From: Halobacillus aidingensis
GTDB lineage: Bacteria; Bacillota; Bacilli; Bacillales; Halobacillaceae
Assembly (NCBI RefSeq): GCF_900104185.1
Contig: NZ_FNIZ01000013.1
Span: 1-64,000 of the forward strand
Reading direction: 5' to 3'
DNA: 64,000 bases
Position numbers and translations under genes: made by a program. The notes under the pieces were generated by a model. It was not told the origin of the DNA. It did no database searches and saw only the letters and a list, made by a program, of their open reading frames with translations. Below, piece by piece: positions 26,446 through 35,379 of this stretch (the stretch's first letter is position 1; each line of letters starts with the position of its first letter).

Positions 26446-27456
26446 ATGAAGGATCGCTACTCCCGGCAGATGCTGTTCAAGCCTGTTGGCGAACAAGGTC
26501 AAAAAAGAATAGAAAAAGGTCATGTCATGATATTTGGTTGTGGAGCATTGGGAACAGCAAGTGCTGAAACACTGGCAAGAGCAGGGGTAGGTAAGTTGAC
26601 GATCATCGACCGTGATTATGTAGAAGGAAGCAATTTACAACGCCAGCAGCTTTTTTCCGAGTCCGATGCTATTCAGGAAATGCCAAAGGCGATTGCTGCT
26701 AAAAAACGCTTGTCAGAGATTAACTCAGATATTTTAATAGATTCTCATGTGATGGATGCAACGGGGGACGAGCTGATTCCTCTTCTAAAAGATGTCGATG
26801 TTGTAATCGATGCTACAGATAATTTCGATGTTCGTTTAATGATGAATGATCTATTTCATAAGCTTTCTATTCCATGGATTTTTGGCTCATGTGTCGGAAG
26901 TACAGGAATGAGCTTTACGATTTTGACTAAGCAAACACCGTGTTTGAATTGTTTGCTTTCATCTGGACCGATTTCAGGAGCCACTTGTGATTCAGCTGGT
27001 ATCATTGCACCAGCTGTCCAGATAGTGGCAGCCCATCAAACGACAGAAGCGTTGAAAATGTTGGTAGGTGATACGGCTGCTCTACGAACCAAACTTATCA
27101 CATTCGATTTATGGAATAACCAACACCAGATGATCAATGTCTCCAAAGCAAAAAAGGATGATTGTAAAGCGTGCGGGGAATTTCCAAGTTATGAATATTT
27201 AACAGATGAAAAGAAGACCAGGACGGAAGTTCTTTGTGGGAGAGAAACGGTGCAGATACGCTCCCGTCAACCTCTAGAGTTGAGTGAACTGGAGAAAAGG
27301 TTACAGGTGTTCGGGGAAGTAAGGAAGAATAACTTTTTACTTTCCTTGAGGTATCAGAATTACCGCTTGGTCTTCTTCCATGATGGAAGGACATTAATCC
27401 ATGGCACGCATTCAGTGAAAGAAGCCAAAAAAATTTACTATCAGTTAATCGGGTGA
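26446..27456 (+). CDS. moeB: molybdopterin-synthase adenylyltransferase, ThiF paralog
   Basis: 336-aa E1-like enzyme, expected to adenylate the C-terminus of MoaD. It has [36 protein letters not shown] and the Cys pairs CLNC and CKAC, as well as the same C-terminal extension as thiF at 10254 (both end in ...LIHGT then a short helix). The two proteins are alike along their full length, so one locus was probably seeded by duplication of the other. GGAAGGA before the ATG defines the start; the longer frame overlaps moaA out of phase. Assignment to MoaD rather than ThiS rests on context. Confidence 0.9.
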   Translation: MKDRYSRQMLFKPVGEQGQKRIEKGHVMIFGCGALGTASAETLARAGVGKLTIIDRDYVEGSNLQRQQLFSESDAIQEMPKAIAAKKRLSEINSDILIDSHVMDATGDELIPLLKDVDVVIDATDNFDVRLMMNDLFHKLSIPWIFGSCVGSTGMSFTILTKQTPCLNCLLSSGPISGATCDSAGIIAPAVQIVAAHQTTEALKMLVGDTAALRTKLITFDLWNNQHQMINVSKAKKDDCKACGEFPSYEYLTDEKKTRTEVLCGRETVQIRSRQPLELSELEKRLQVFGEVRKNNFLLSLRYQNYRLVFFHDGRTLIHGTHSVKEAKKIYYQLIG

Positions 27457-27526
27457 AAAGTGTTAGGAAATTTGTAAATAAACTACGGTGGAAATTGTAG
27501 GAATAACCTCGGAAAGGAAGGTCGAT

Positions 27527-28606
27527 ATGGTAGAAACAAGAAAACCCATTAAAGTAAATGATGCAGTCAAAAAAGTAATGGATCATGCTCTTGAAGGCAA
27601 AGTAGAATACGTTCCAATTGAAGCATCATATAAACGTATTTTGGGGGGAGATTTAGTTGCGGATCACGACGTTCCTCATTTCGATCGTTCTCCATATGAC
27701 GGCTTTGCTTTACGTGCGGATGACACAGCGGGAGCAACCCGGGAAGCACCAGTGATATTGGAAGTGGTCGGTGAAATTGGTGCAGGGAGTGTTTTCGAAG
27801 GGAAAGTGAAGGAAGGACAAGCCGTTCGGGTTATGACAGGGGCGGCTATCCCAGAAGGCTGCAATGCTGTCTGTATGTTGGAATTGGTGGAGGAGATCCA
27901 CGAAAATTCTAAAACATATATACAGACAAAAAGGTCCTATAAAGCGGGCGATAATATTTCTTTCCAAGGAGAAGACAGAGAAAAAGGAAGTGTTCTGGTC
28001 AAAAAGGGGACCTACATAAACCCTGGGATTGTTGCTTTATTGGCCACTTTTGGTTATGGAAAGGTTCCTGTGAGCAGGAAGCCGACAGTTGGGGTAATAT
28101 CAACAGGAAGTGAGTTATTGGATATTGAAGAGCCCTTGCAACCCGGGGAAAATCAGAAACAGCAATGCTTATATGTTACTGGCACAGATCGAACGAGCTG
28201 GCGGTGAAGCCCTCTACATAGGACAATTTAATGATGATTTTGCCACCTGTTATGAACAAGTCAAAGACAGTTTGGAAAAGGTGGATTTCCTCATTACTAC
28301 GGGTGGAGTTTCTGTTGGGGATTACGATTACCTACCAGATATCTATGAAAAGCTGGAGGCGGATGTGTTGTTCAATAAAGTGGGAATGCGGCTGGTAGTG
28401 TGACGACGGTCGCCGAGAAAGACGGGCAATTATTGTTCGGATTGTCCGGCAATCCTTCCGCTTGTTATGTAGGATTCGAACTTTTCACCAGACCGGTTAT
28501 CCGGCATTTCCTTCACCAACCGAATATATATATCCGTAAAGAGAAGGCAATTCTCTCAAATCAAGAGAAAAAGAAAATAGAGAGGAGTTTCTTTTGTGAC
28601 AGATAA
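27527..28606 (+). pseudogene. moeA: molybdopterin molybdenumtransferase, broken and truncated
   Basis: MoeA inserts molybdate into molybdopterin. The first frame is good to GVISTGSELLDIEEPLQPGE, then a single-base gain near 28145 shifts the sequence (KIRNSNAYMLLAQIERAGGEAL ... TTGGVSVGDYDY). A single-base loss near 28392 in ATGCGGCTGGTAGTGTGA (expected CGG-CCT-GGT) shifts it back to VTTVAEKDGQLLFGLSGNPSACYVGF. The frame then ends about 30 codons later, at the start of moaE, so C-terminal domain IV (about 80 residues) is absent. Two frameshifts plus a deletion argue for real decay rather than one base-call error. Start: ATG with AAGGAAGG. Confidence 0.87.
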
Positions 28607-29069
28607 TTTTGACATCATTGATACACCGATTGACACCCAATCATTGATTGATAAAGTAACGAAGAGAGAGGCGGGGGCCATCACCATTTTCATAGGGACA
28701 GTCAGGGAATGGACGGAAGGAAAAAAGACCCTGACCCTGGAGTATCAAGCCTACAAACCGATGGCCATCCAAAAGTTAAAAGAGATTGGGGAAGAAATAC
28801 AAAGCAAATGGCCAAAGACAGAAGTTGCGATCACTCACCGGATCGGTCACTTGGGGATAACGGATATTGCAGTTGTTATTGCTGTTTCTTCGCCACACCG
28901 CAAAGCAGCATATGAAGCCAACGAGTATGCCATCAAACGGATCAAACAAATCGTCCCTATTTGGAAAAAGGAACATTGGGAAGACGGAGAGACTTGGATT
29001 GGCGACCAATTGGAGACAACCCCTTATCCAAGTGGAAAACCAAATGTAAAGGATGAATCAAATGATTAA
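28596..29069 (+). CDS. moaE: molybdopterin synthase catalytic subunit
   Basis: 157-aa large subunit of molybdopterin synthase, which transfers sulfur from MoaD thiocarboxylate to cPMP. It has the expected GAITIFIGTVREWTEGKKT, LEYQAYKPMA, HRIGHLGITDIAVVIAVSSPHR and PIWKKEHWEDG segments. The start is GTG with AGAGAGGAG eight or nine bases upstream and overlaps the moeA remnant. The gene is intact although both neighbouring pathway genes moeA and moaB are damaged. Confidence 0.93.
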   Translation: MTDNFDIIDTPIDTQSLIDKVTKREAGAITIFIGTVREWTEGKKTLTLEYQAYKPMAIQKLKEIGEEIQSKWPKTEVAITHRIGHLGITDIAVVIAVSSPHRKAAYEANEYAIKRIKQIVPIWKKEHWEDGETWIGDQLETTPYPSGKPNVKDESND

Positions 29070-29295
29070 AGTGTTGTTTTTTGCCCATTTGCAAGAGGAA
29101 ATCGGTAGAGGGGAAATGGAATTGGATAACGCTGACATTCCCGTTAGGAACCTAAAGAGTTATCTGCAGGAGAAATATAATCTCTCCAGGATGGACCAAG
29201 TCATGGTAGCCATCAATGAAGAATACGCCGTCGATGATGATGAAATCAAAGATGGGGATGTCGTTGCTTTTATTCCACCTGTAAGTGGTGGATAA
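29062..29295 (+). CDS. moaD: molybdopterin synthase sulfur carrier subunit
   Basis: 77-aa ubiquitin-fold protein ending in PPVSGG, the diglycine that carries sulfur as a thiocarboxylate. MIKVLFFAHLQEEIG is the usual beginning. I choose the ATG at 29062 because AAAGGATG lies nine bases ahead; the ATG at 29053 is within that site. It overlaps moaE by 8 bp, so the two synthase subunits are coupled. Confidence 0.92.
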   Translation: MIKVLFFAHLQEEIGRGEMELDNADIPVRNLKSYLQEKYNLSRMDQVMVAINEEYAVDDDEIKDGDVVAFIPPVSGG

Positions 29296-29316
29296 GAAGG
29301 ATTGGAGGTTTGCCTG

Positions 29317-29789
29317 ATGCTCAAGAAACACCGAAAAGTATCCCCGAAGGAAGTGAATTGTGCCGTTCTGACTGTCAGTGATACTAGAAATGAAGAGACA
29401 GATAAAAGTGGTCGGAAGATGAAGGATCTATTGGCTGAATCAAACCATCAGATTAACAGTACCACATCATCCCTGATGAAAAAGATTTGATTAGTCGAGA
29501 GATTGAAAGTTTACTTGAGGATAATAAAATAGAAGCCATCCTGGTGAATGGTGGAACAGGTATCGCCAAAAGGGATGTGACAATTGAGTCAGTTTCCGCT
29601 TTTTTTGAAAAAGAACTACCTGGTTTCGGTGAGCTATTCCGTTATTTAAGTTATGAGCAGGACATTGGAACAGCCAGCATCCTATCAAGAGCAGTAGCAG
29701 GTGTAGCAAAAGATAAAGTTATATTTTGTACGCCGGGCTCCACGGGTGCAGTCGGACTTGCGATGGAAAAAATCATTTTGTCTGTGTGA
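29317..29789 (+). pseudogene. moaB: MoaB/MogA-type molybdopterin adenylyltransferase, frameshifted
   Basis: The first frame (ATG 29317, GGAGG eight bases upstream) gives CAVLTVSDTRNEETDKSG and runs to a stop at 29490. The remainder reads in another phase from about 29462: YHIIPDEKDLISREIESLL, VNGGTGIAKRDVTIE, GTASILSRAVAGV and FCTPGSTGAVGLAM, all strongly conserved. One base is missing near 29455-29463. The family adenylates molybdopterin before molybdate insertion. The TGA is immediately followed by palindrome copy 6. Confidence 0.87.
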
Positions 29790-29842
29790 AAGTGCCTGAC
29801 CCCCACTACGCTAAAGTTTTATCGTGGTGGGGGTCAGGCACT
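29789..29842 (+). repeat. REP-like palindrome, copy 6
   Basis: AAAGTGCCTGACCCCCACTACG, core CTAAAGTTTTAT, CGTGGTGGGGGTCAGGCACT. Its first base is the last base of the moaB stop codon. Confidence 0.92.
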
Positions 29843-29875
29843 GATATTATGTCTAATCAACAGTTCTGAAGGCAC

Positions 29876-29911
29876 CTTCCATAGTTTTTTAACTATTGGA
29901 AGTTTTTGGGT
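29876..29911 (+). terminator. terminator of the moa cluster
   Basis: CTTCCATAGTT / AACTATTGGAAG with one mismatch, then TTTTT, 86 nt past moaB. Confidence 0.8.
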
Positions 29912-29970
29912 GTTTTTAAGAAAATTCCCTCTTGTATGTGGACCCTATTTATCCATTTCACTCTTCCACT

Positions 29971-30414
29971 TCAGAGCCCTAACAATACACTCTGCGGCCA
30001 TGCAATGTTTAGTAAATTGCTTAAAACTGTAATAATAACTAAAGCAATGCCAGTAGAGTAGAGAGCTTTGACGAAAGTGAACTTAGATTCTATAAGTAAA
30101 AAGGCGATAAGGTAAATAGTAGAAGCAACAAATAACCCCACTAAAGAAATAGTGATGACGTAACCTACAATCCATCCTATATATATAATCGGTTTAACAA
30201 TTAAAACTTTCGGATGCGAATCTTTTTCTTTTTGTTTCATTATTTTTGCAACTTCCTTTACTAGATAAATACCCGATACAAGACTCCCGGCGATAGAAAC
30301 ATATAAAGGGAAGAATTGAGCTAAGCGGGAAAAAGCAAGCGCAGTAACAGCGGCCCAGACAAAAACAATAAATATACAAATAGTAAATATTACATTTAGG
30401 GTTTGTTTAGTCAT
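29971..30414 (-). CDS. TctB-like small membrane subunit of a tripartite tricarboxylate transporter
   Basis: 147-aa protein with four membrane helices, the usual architecture of TctB. It sits 3' of tctA, abutting its stop so that the two are translated together. TctB is the poorly conserved small subunit of TTT systems, which drive carboxylate uptake with an extracytoplasmic binding protein. Assignment rests on topology and operon order tctC-tctA-tctB. Confidence 0.82.
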   Translation of the reverse strand: MTKQTLNVIFTICIFIVFVWAAVTALAFSRLAQFFPLYVSIAGSLVSGIYLVKEVAKIMKQKEKDSHPKVLIVKPIIYIGWIVGYVITISLVGLFVASTIYLIAFLLIESKFTFVKALYSTGIALVIITVLSNLLNIAWPQSVLLGL

Positions 30415-31896
30415 TTATACACCTTCTCTCTGCAGGTTGTTGCTGATTTTTTTCATTATCGATCCTCCTGTAAGAAGGATGACGATTAATACACCGATCG
30501 AAATAACGATAGGATTGCTGAGCCATTCCCAGCCGTATCTTTCAATGGAGATCCAATAGTACCTTTCTGCTGATATGGCTAATACAAACCCGATAAGTAA
30601 TGGGGGACGCGGCCAATCAAGGATCGTCATGATATATCCCAACAAACCGATTGCGATAAAGGCTATAATGTCACCCCAGGCAAAATTACTCTGGTAAGCT
30701 CCAATTAATAACAGGATGGTTAGGAAGGGGACCAGCTTCTCTCCTGGGATCAAGCTAAGTTTGGCAATAGGTTTAACTAAAGTCATACATAAAATAGCTC
30801 CAATAATGTTGGCAATCACAAGTGTCCAAACAATAGATAAAGTGAGAGATAAATCGGTGGTCAACATTCTTGGTCCTGCTTCTAATCCCATTAATATTAA
30901 TCCGCCCAGCAGGATTGCAGTTGTTCCACTTCCAGGAATGCCAAATAACAGAGTCGGGATGAGAGATCCGCCTTCTTTCGCGTTGTTTGCACTTTCAGGA
31001 GCGATTACTCCACGAATGTCTCCCTCACCAAACTGATTATTTCTTATCGTCTTTTTACCTGCTCCATATGCAAGCCAGTCGACGACACTTCCTCCCAAAC
31101 CGGGAATGAATCCGATCAGGCTTCCTAAGACAGCGCTTCTCATGATTAAGAACTTGTTCTTAAGAGCATCACCCACGCCTTTTAAAACCCCGCCTTTTAA
31201 GTGATTCGCTTCCGCTACGCTTCCCTTATGGGTCAGCATTGTAATGAGAATTGGAAAGGCAAAGATCGCTAAGGCGACAACTGGGAGGGAAAGACCATTA
31301 GAAAGATATAGAAAATCAAAGGTGTACCGGTATTCCGTAATAGCTGGAGCACTTCCGATGGAGCCGATCATTAAACCCATTAAACCTGACAAGGCTCCCT
31401 TAGCAGGTGAATCTCCTGCTAAAAGGCCGGCCATGCTCAGTCCAAGCATCGTTAACATAAATAATACCGGTGAATTGAAACTAGTAATAAGCGGAGCAGC
31501 CATTGGAATCGCCAGATAAAGAGCAACCCCGCCTATGACTCCACCGATCATAGAGCAAAATAACGCAGCCCCCATCGCCCTGGATGCTTCGCCTTTCTTA
31601 GCTAAGGGGAATCCGTCCATAATGGTTGCCTGTGATCCGGAAGAGCCAGGGATTCCAAGCAATACAGAAGGAAAGGTGTCTCCAGTATGGACAACGGCTA
31701 CCATGCCAATCAACAGGGCCATGCCGACAAAGGGGTCCATCCCAAATACAAACGGAAGTAAAAGAGACATCCCTACGGTTCCGCCTAAACCCGGGAGCAG
31801 GCCAACGACGATGCCAAGCCCAATACCAAGGCACATGAATAAAATTCTCGATGGATCTAAAACAATACTTAAGGCTTCTATTGCACTTTCAATCAT
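30415..31896 (-). CDS. TctA-like large membrane subunit of a tripartite tricarboxylate transporter
   Basis: 493-aa, 11-12-helix permease. The N-terminal LLPGLGGTVGMSLLLPFVFG and repeated GFIPGLGGSVVDWLAYG are the glycine-rich loops of the TctA family. FPSVLLGIPGSSGSQATIMDG and PTLLFGIPGSGTTAILLGG form the paired substrate-site repeats. An excellent CGGAGGG precedes the ATG. It would take up tricarboxylates or related dicarboxylates with H+ or Na+. The divergent PrpF-like isomerase suggests an aconitate-like unsaturated acid. Confidence 0.92.
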   Translation of the reverse strand: MIESAIEALSIVLDPSRILFMCLGIGLGIVVGLLPGLGGTVGMSLLLPFVFGMDPFVGMALLIGMVAVVHTGDTFPSVLLGIPGSSGSQATIMDGFPLAKKGEASRAMGAALFCSMIGGVIGGVALYLAIPMAAPLITSFNSPVLFMLTMLGLSMAGLLAGDSPAKGALSGLMGLMIGSIGSAPAITEYRYTFDFLYLSNGLSLPVVALAIFAFPILITMLTHKGSVAEANHLKGGVLKGVGDALKNKFLIMRSAVLGSLIGFIPGLGGSVVDWLAYGAGKKTIRNNQFGEGDIRGVIAPESANNAKEGGSLIPTLLFGIPGSGTTAILLGGLILMGLEAGPRMLTTDLSLTLSIVWTLVIANIIGAILCMTLVKPIAKLSLIPGEKLVPFLTILLLIGAYQSNFAWGDIIAFIAIGLLGYIMTILDWPRPPLLIGFVLAISAERYYWISIERYGWEWLSNPIVISIGVLIVILLTGGSIMKKISNNLQREGV

Positions 31897-31911
31897 AATA
31901 TCCCTCCGCTT

Positions 31912-33033
31912 CTATAGTTTTCTGACATCAACTCCATGTTCTCTTAAAAGGAAATCATAAATCCAATTGATTGTTTCCTGATTCATATTTTTCTCTAAGT
32001 TTTCTATCCTTTTCTCTAACTCTGCCTGGGAGTATATTTCATAATCTTCTAGAATAATAGAAGACTTTTGCTGGAATTGTTCATCTTTCATTAATTGGTT
32101 GGCTGCTTTTTTCAATTCTTCTTTTGCACTCTCAGGCGCATCCTTATGAACCCATATCACTTTTTGTAGGGTATAGGTAGCGTTTAGAAAATGTTTGTAG
32201 GTTTCCCATGCTTGTCCTTTAGGTTCGCTCCCGTGAAGCTCTTTATAAATTTCTTTTACAGTTGGAAGGTCAGGGAATTGCGGATCTCTCACAACTGCAC
32301 CGTTTTCATCGATTTGGCCTAGACTATAGAGGGGAACAGCTTTCCCATTCTCCACCTTAGGCTCTATGTTCTGCTTATAGGATGTCGTTGTTTGAAAGTC
32401 AATATTACTTTCTCCTTGTTCAAAAGCTACTCTTGCTGGACCTCTTCCTTCGTAACCCAGTACTGCTTTGGCATCTATCTCCAGTACTTCAAAAGAGAGT
32501 AGAGTCGTTAAATCCAATCCTGTGGGAGACATGCCTGCATAATAGAGCTTTTCTTTCACTTGGCCGAGATCAAAACCATCTTGAATATTTAAATCTGTTG
32601 ACCCATAAACAACACCTCCTGTAGGTGCGCCAACAAGGGGAGTCAGTTCATCAAAACTATACTGAACAGATGATTGATTCAGTAAATAGGGGATATGAGT
32701 GGAAGCACTGGTTGTTACTAGATTTGTCCCATCCTTATCATAAGAATTTACATATTCATTTGTTCCTGTAATACTTCCACCGCCAGGGACGTTCTCAACT
32801 TGAATACTCGGCTGGTTCTTTATATGGTTTGACAGCGGTGCTGCCATAAACCTGGCAAATACATCGGTTCCGCCTCCTGAACCATAAGGAACGACCATTG
32901 TCAGAAGATCCTCATTATAACCTTGCTCTTCTTTACTACTCGTTCCAATAGAACTGACAATGGATAAGGGTTGGCAACCTGCTAAAAAAAGGTTAAGAAC
33001 CAGCAACAAAGTAAGCGCATACATTTTCCTCAA
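31912..33033 (-). CDS. TctC-like solute-binding lipoprotein
   Basis: 373-aa periplasmic-type binding protein anchored as a lipoprotein: MRKM, a hydrophobic core, and LAGC with Cys at 20. VPYGSGGGTDVFARFMAAPL is the TctC-family signature near the start of the mature domain (ligand carboxylate loop), and VPGGGSITGTNEY follows. It is the first gene of the tctCAB operon, 15 bp before tctA. The start is TTG, preceded by GGAGG at seven bases. Confidence 0.9.
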   Translation of the reverse strand: MRKMYALTLLLVLNLFLAGCQPLSIVSSIGTSSKEEQGYNEDLLTMVVPYGSGGGTDVFARFMAAPLSNHIKNQPSIQVENVPGGGSITGTNEYVNSYDKDGTNLVTTSASTHIPYLLNQSSVQYSFDELTPLVGAPTGGVVYGSTDLNIQDGFDLGQVKEKLYYAGMSPTGLDLTTLLSFEVLEIDAKAVLGYEGRGPARVAFEQGESNIDFQTTTSYKQNIEPKVENGKAVPLYSLGQIDENGAVVRDPQFPDLPTVKEIYKELHGSEPKGQAWETYKHFLNATYTLQKVIWVHKDAPESAKEELKKAANQLMKDEQFQQKSSIILEDYEIYSQAELEKRIENLEKNMNQETINWIYDFLLREHGVDVRKL

Positions 33034-33117
33034 TGCGATGTCCTCCTTCTTTTTTGTGTTGTCATAAGGTTATAAAAATCATTGTCATAAGTAAAATAGA
33101 TAAATATTATTGTCATC

Positions 33118-33134
33118 TATAAAATATTTTTATA
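33118..33134. promoter_or_regulatory. candidate LysR binding site upstream of tctC
   Basis: TATAAAATATTTTTATA, a near-perfect AT palindrome about 85 nt before tctC, overlapping the end of lysR. It differs by one base from the site at 34020-34036. Confidence 0.55.
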
Positions 33135-33999
33135 TTTTTACAGTCTGCTGTTTGATTAGGAAATCGATAAAAGCTTTTACAATAGTAAGCTGGATAAAGT
33201 CTGTCCGGTACATTAGCCATGTATCACGCAAGACAGGCTCTCCATTTTTATAGGTTAACCCTTCCTTATACAGGTCATCGGAAGGGGTTAGACAGATTTC
33301 GGGAACAACAGAAAATCCTAAATCATTCTTTACCATCTCTTTACTCGTTTCCTGTCTGTCCACTTCCATTGCAGTTAAAGGAGATTGAGAAAATTGATCA
33401 TTCCACCATTTGCTGATCAGCTGTTTTAGTGAATTATCGGTTTTGTAATAAATGAAGGGAAGCTGAGGGAGTTCATCTAGTGAAATTTCATTTTTAGATA
33501 TGATATACAATTGCTCTTTCGTTAAAAGTGATTTTTCTCCTTCCCAATCATAATCCCCCCTGAGAATTCCCAAGTGGATTTGAGATTGATTTAATAAGTT
33601 CATGATTTCGGTACTCCATCCGGTCTGTACCTTAAATTGAATATTGGGATAAGAGGTAGAGAATTTCTTCAATAATGCGGGAAGCTTATATTGTGCAAAG
33701 TTACTTGAAACACCGATCCGAAGAGTGCCTCTCACTTCATTACCAATGTTAAAAATTTCATCTTTTAATGTAAGATATTCCTTAATCCGTTCCTTTGAAT
33801 AATCTACAAGAAGTTCGCCTTCAGAAGTAAACTCAACTCCTTTTTTTGTGCGAAAGAAAAGCTTGGTCTGAAAGGACTCTTCCAGCTGCTTCAATCGGTA
33901 ACTAAGAGCAGGCTGAGTGATAAATAATTTTTCAGCTGCTTTTGTTAAGCTTTTTTCTTCTGCAATTGCATTTAAAATCTGCCAGTCTTTTTGATCCAT
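33130..33999 (-). CDS. LysR-family transcriptional regulator
   Basis: 289-aa LysR-type regulator. The N-terminal helix-turn-helix reads LTKAAEKLFITQPALSYRLKQLEE (residues 18-41), followed by the linker helix and FFRTKKGVEFT. The C-terminal two-thirds is the co-inducer domain (IGVSSNFAQYKLPALLKKF onward). It lies directly upstream of tctC on the same strand (96 bp) and divergent from the prpF-like gene. It probably controls both, with a citrate- or aconitate-like co-inducer. AAGGAGAG precedes the start. Confidence 0.92.
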   Translation of the reverse strand: MDQKDWQILNAIAEEKSLTKAAEKLFITQPALSYRLKQLEESFQTKLFFRTKKGVEFTSEGELLVDYSKERIKEYLTLKDEIFNIGNEVRGTLRIGVSSNFAQYKLPALLKKFSTSYPNIQFKVQTGWSTEIMNLLNQSQIHLGILRGDYDWEGEKSLLTKEQLYIISKNEISLDELPQLPFIYYKTDNSLKQLISKWWNDQFSQSPLTAMEVDRQETSKEMVKNDLGFSVVPEICLTPSDDLYKEGLTYKNGEPVLRDTWLMYRTDFIQLTIVKAFIDFLIKQQTVKI

Positions 34000-34019
34000 A
34001 AGATGAAACTCTCCTTATT

Positions 34020-34036
34020 TATAAAATATATTTATA
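34020..34036. promoter_or_regulatory. candidate LysR binding site in the lysR/prpF intergenic region
   Basis: TATAAAATATATTTATA, sixteen of seventeen bases the same as the site upstream of tctC. It is well placed for autoregulation and activation of the divergent gene. Confidence 0.55.
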
Positions 34037-34136
34037 TACATTCATATAAAATTTTGATTTTTCTTATAATTATTTCCATTGTACGCTATGGGTACCATCT
34101 GGACAACATTCATTTTTCTTTAAGGAGGGCATTAAA

Positions 34137-35255
34137 ATGAATAAAGTACCTATAACTTTAATGCGTGGAGGAACCAGTAAAGGGGTCTTTTTGCAAAAGA
34201 GAGATTTGCCTGCACATGACCTGGAAACAGAGCAGTTTTTACTAGATATCATGGGGAGTCCAGATCCTAATCAAATAGACGGGTTGGGAGGAGCTAATTC
34301 TCTTACAAGCAAGGTGGCTATTATCAATAAAAGTAGCAACCCTTCCTATGATATTGAATATACTTTTGCTCAAGTAAGCTTATATGATCAAATGGTGGAT
34401 TATAAGGGGAATTGTGGGAATATTTCTTCAGCAGTCGGTCCTTATGCAATAGCTAAGGGACTTGTTTCAATAGAAGAACCTATCACCAAGGTAAGAATAT
34501 ACAATACAAATACGAATAAAATAATTACAGCTGAGGTAGAAGTGGAAAATGGAAAAGTAAAAACAGAAGGGGACTATTCGATTCCTGGTGTGCCAGGGAG
34601 TGCTTCTCCTATATTCTTATCCTTTGAAAATCCTGAAGGAGCTGTTACAGGAAAAGTTCTTCCTACAGGTAGACCAATCGATTTACTCTCGTGCTCTTTA
34701 GGGGAAATCCGCGCATCTATCGTGGATATAGCAAATCCCCTGGTATTCGTCCGTGCCCAGGATATAGGTCTTCGTGGAGATGAATCACCAGAGGAGTACT
34801 CAAAGGAGCAGATCGACCTTTTAGAAGAAATACGGGCGGCAGCAGCTGAGAAGTGCGGCTTCGCATCCAAGTCTGAAGCTACGAGGATTTCCCCGGCAAC
34901 GCCTAAATTAACAGTGGTTTCTAAACCTTTTGATTATAAGGATACTGACGGCAAGTTTCATAAGGGAAAAGATTTTGACGTATTAGTCAGAATGATGTCC
35001 ATGCAGCGGCCTCATAAAGCTCTGGCTATAACAGGCGCGGTATGTATCACAGGTGCCGGTAAGATTGAAGGCACGATCCTTTCTGAAATAATTGATAAGA
35101 ATAGCAACAACATTTCTATAGGTCACCCAGCGGGGGTTATGGAAACTATATATAATGAGTTTCCGTTGTCCATTAAGGTCGGCAGAACCGCGCGTCTTTT
35201 AATGGAAGGGAAAGTTTACACAAAGAGTAATTATGGTGAAGGCTATGGTGCCTGA
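34137..35255 (+). CDS. PrpF-family isomerase (aconitate/4-oxalomesaconate isomerase-like)
   Basis: 372-aa protein of the PrpF family (two diaminopimelate-epimerase-like folds), which shifts double bonds in unsaturated tri- or dicarboxylates such as aconitate, oxalomesaconate or 2-methylaconitate. MRGGTSKGVF near the N-terminus, DGLGGANSLTSKVAI and KGNCGNISSAVGPYA are diagnostic. No prpD, acnD or ligK gene is near, but a tricarboxylate transporter is. The likely role is to convert an imported isomer, for example trans-aconitate, to a central metabolite. AAGGAGG precedes the ATG. The stop codon lies inside palindrome copy 7, so the last codons come from the repeat. Confidence 0.9.
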   Translation: MNKVPITLMRGGTSKGVFLQKRDLPAHDLETEQFLLDIMGSPDPNQIDGLGGANSLTSKVAIINKSSNPSYDIEYTFAQVSLYDQMVDYKGNCGNISSAVGPYAIAKGLVSIEEPITKVRIYNTNTNKIITAEVEVENGKVKTEGDYSIPGVPGSASPIFLSFENPEGAVTGKVLPTGRPIDLLSCSLGEIRASIVDIANPLVFVRAQDIGLRGDESPEEYSKEQIDLLEEIRAAAAEKCGFASKSEATRISPATPKLTVVSKPFDYKDTDGKFHKGKDFDVLVRMMSMQRPHKALAITGAVCITGAGKIEGTILSEIIDKNSNNISIGHPAGVMETIYNEFPLSIKVGRTARLLMEGKVYTKSNYGEGYGA

Positions 35256-35299
35256 CGTTCAGTGCGTTAAAAGTTAATAGAATCGGGGGCAGGCACTTT
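35247..35299 (+). repeat. REP-like palindrome, copy 7
   Basis: GGTGCCTGACGTTCAGTGCG ... GGGGGCAGGCACTTT, a diverged left arm. It overlaps the end of the prpF-like gene. It shares the variant GGGGGCAGGCAC and the downstream 70 bp with copy 11. Confidence 0.82.
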
Positions 35300-35325
35300 C
35301 AATACTTTCAATAGCAATTTAAAAA

Positions 35326-35364
35326 TAACCCGCCTTCTATTTTTAAAAGGAGACGGGTTATTTA
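35326..35364. terminator. bidirectional terminator between the prpF-like and PIG-L genes
   Basis: AAATAACCCGCCTTC ... GGAGACGGGTTATTT with A/T runs on both sides. The same hairpin recurs at 63953-63998. Confidence 0.85.
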
Positions 35365-35379
35365 TTGTGAACAGACTAT

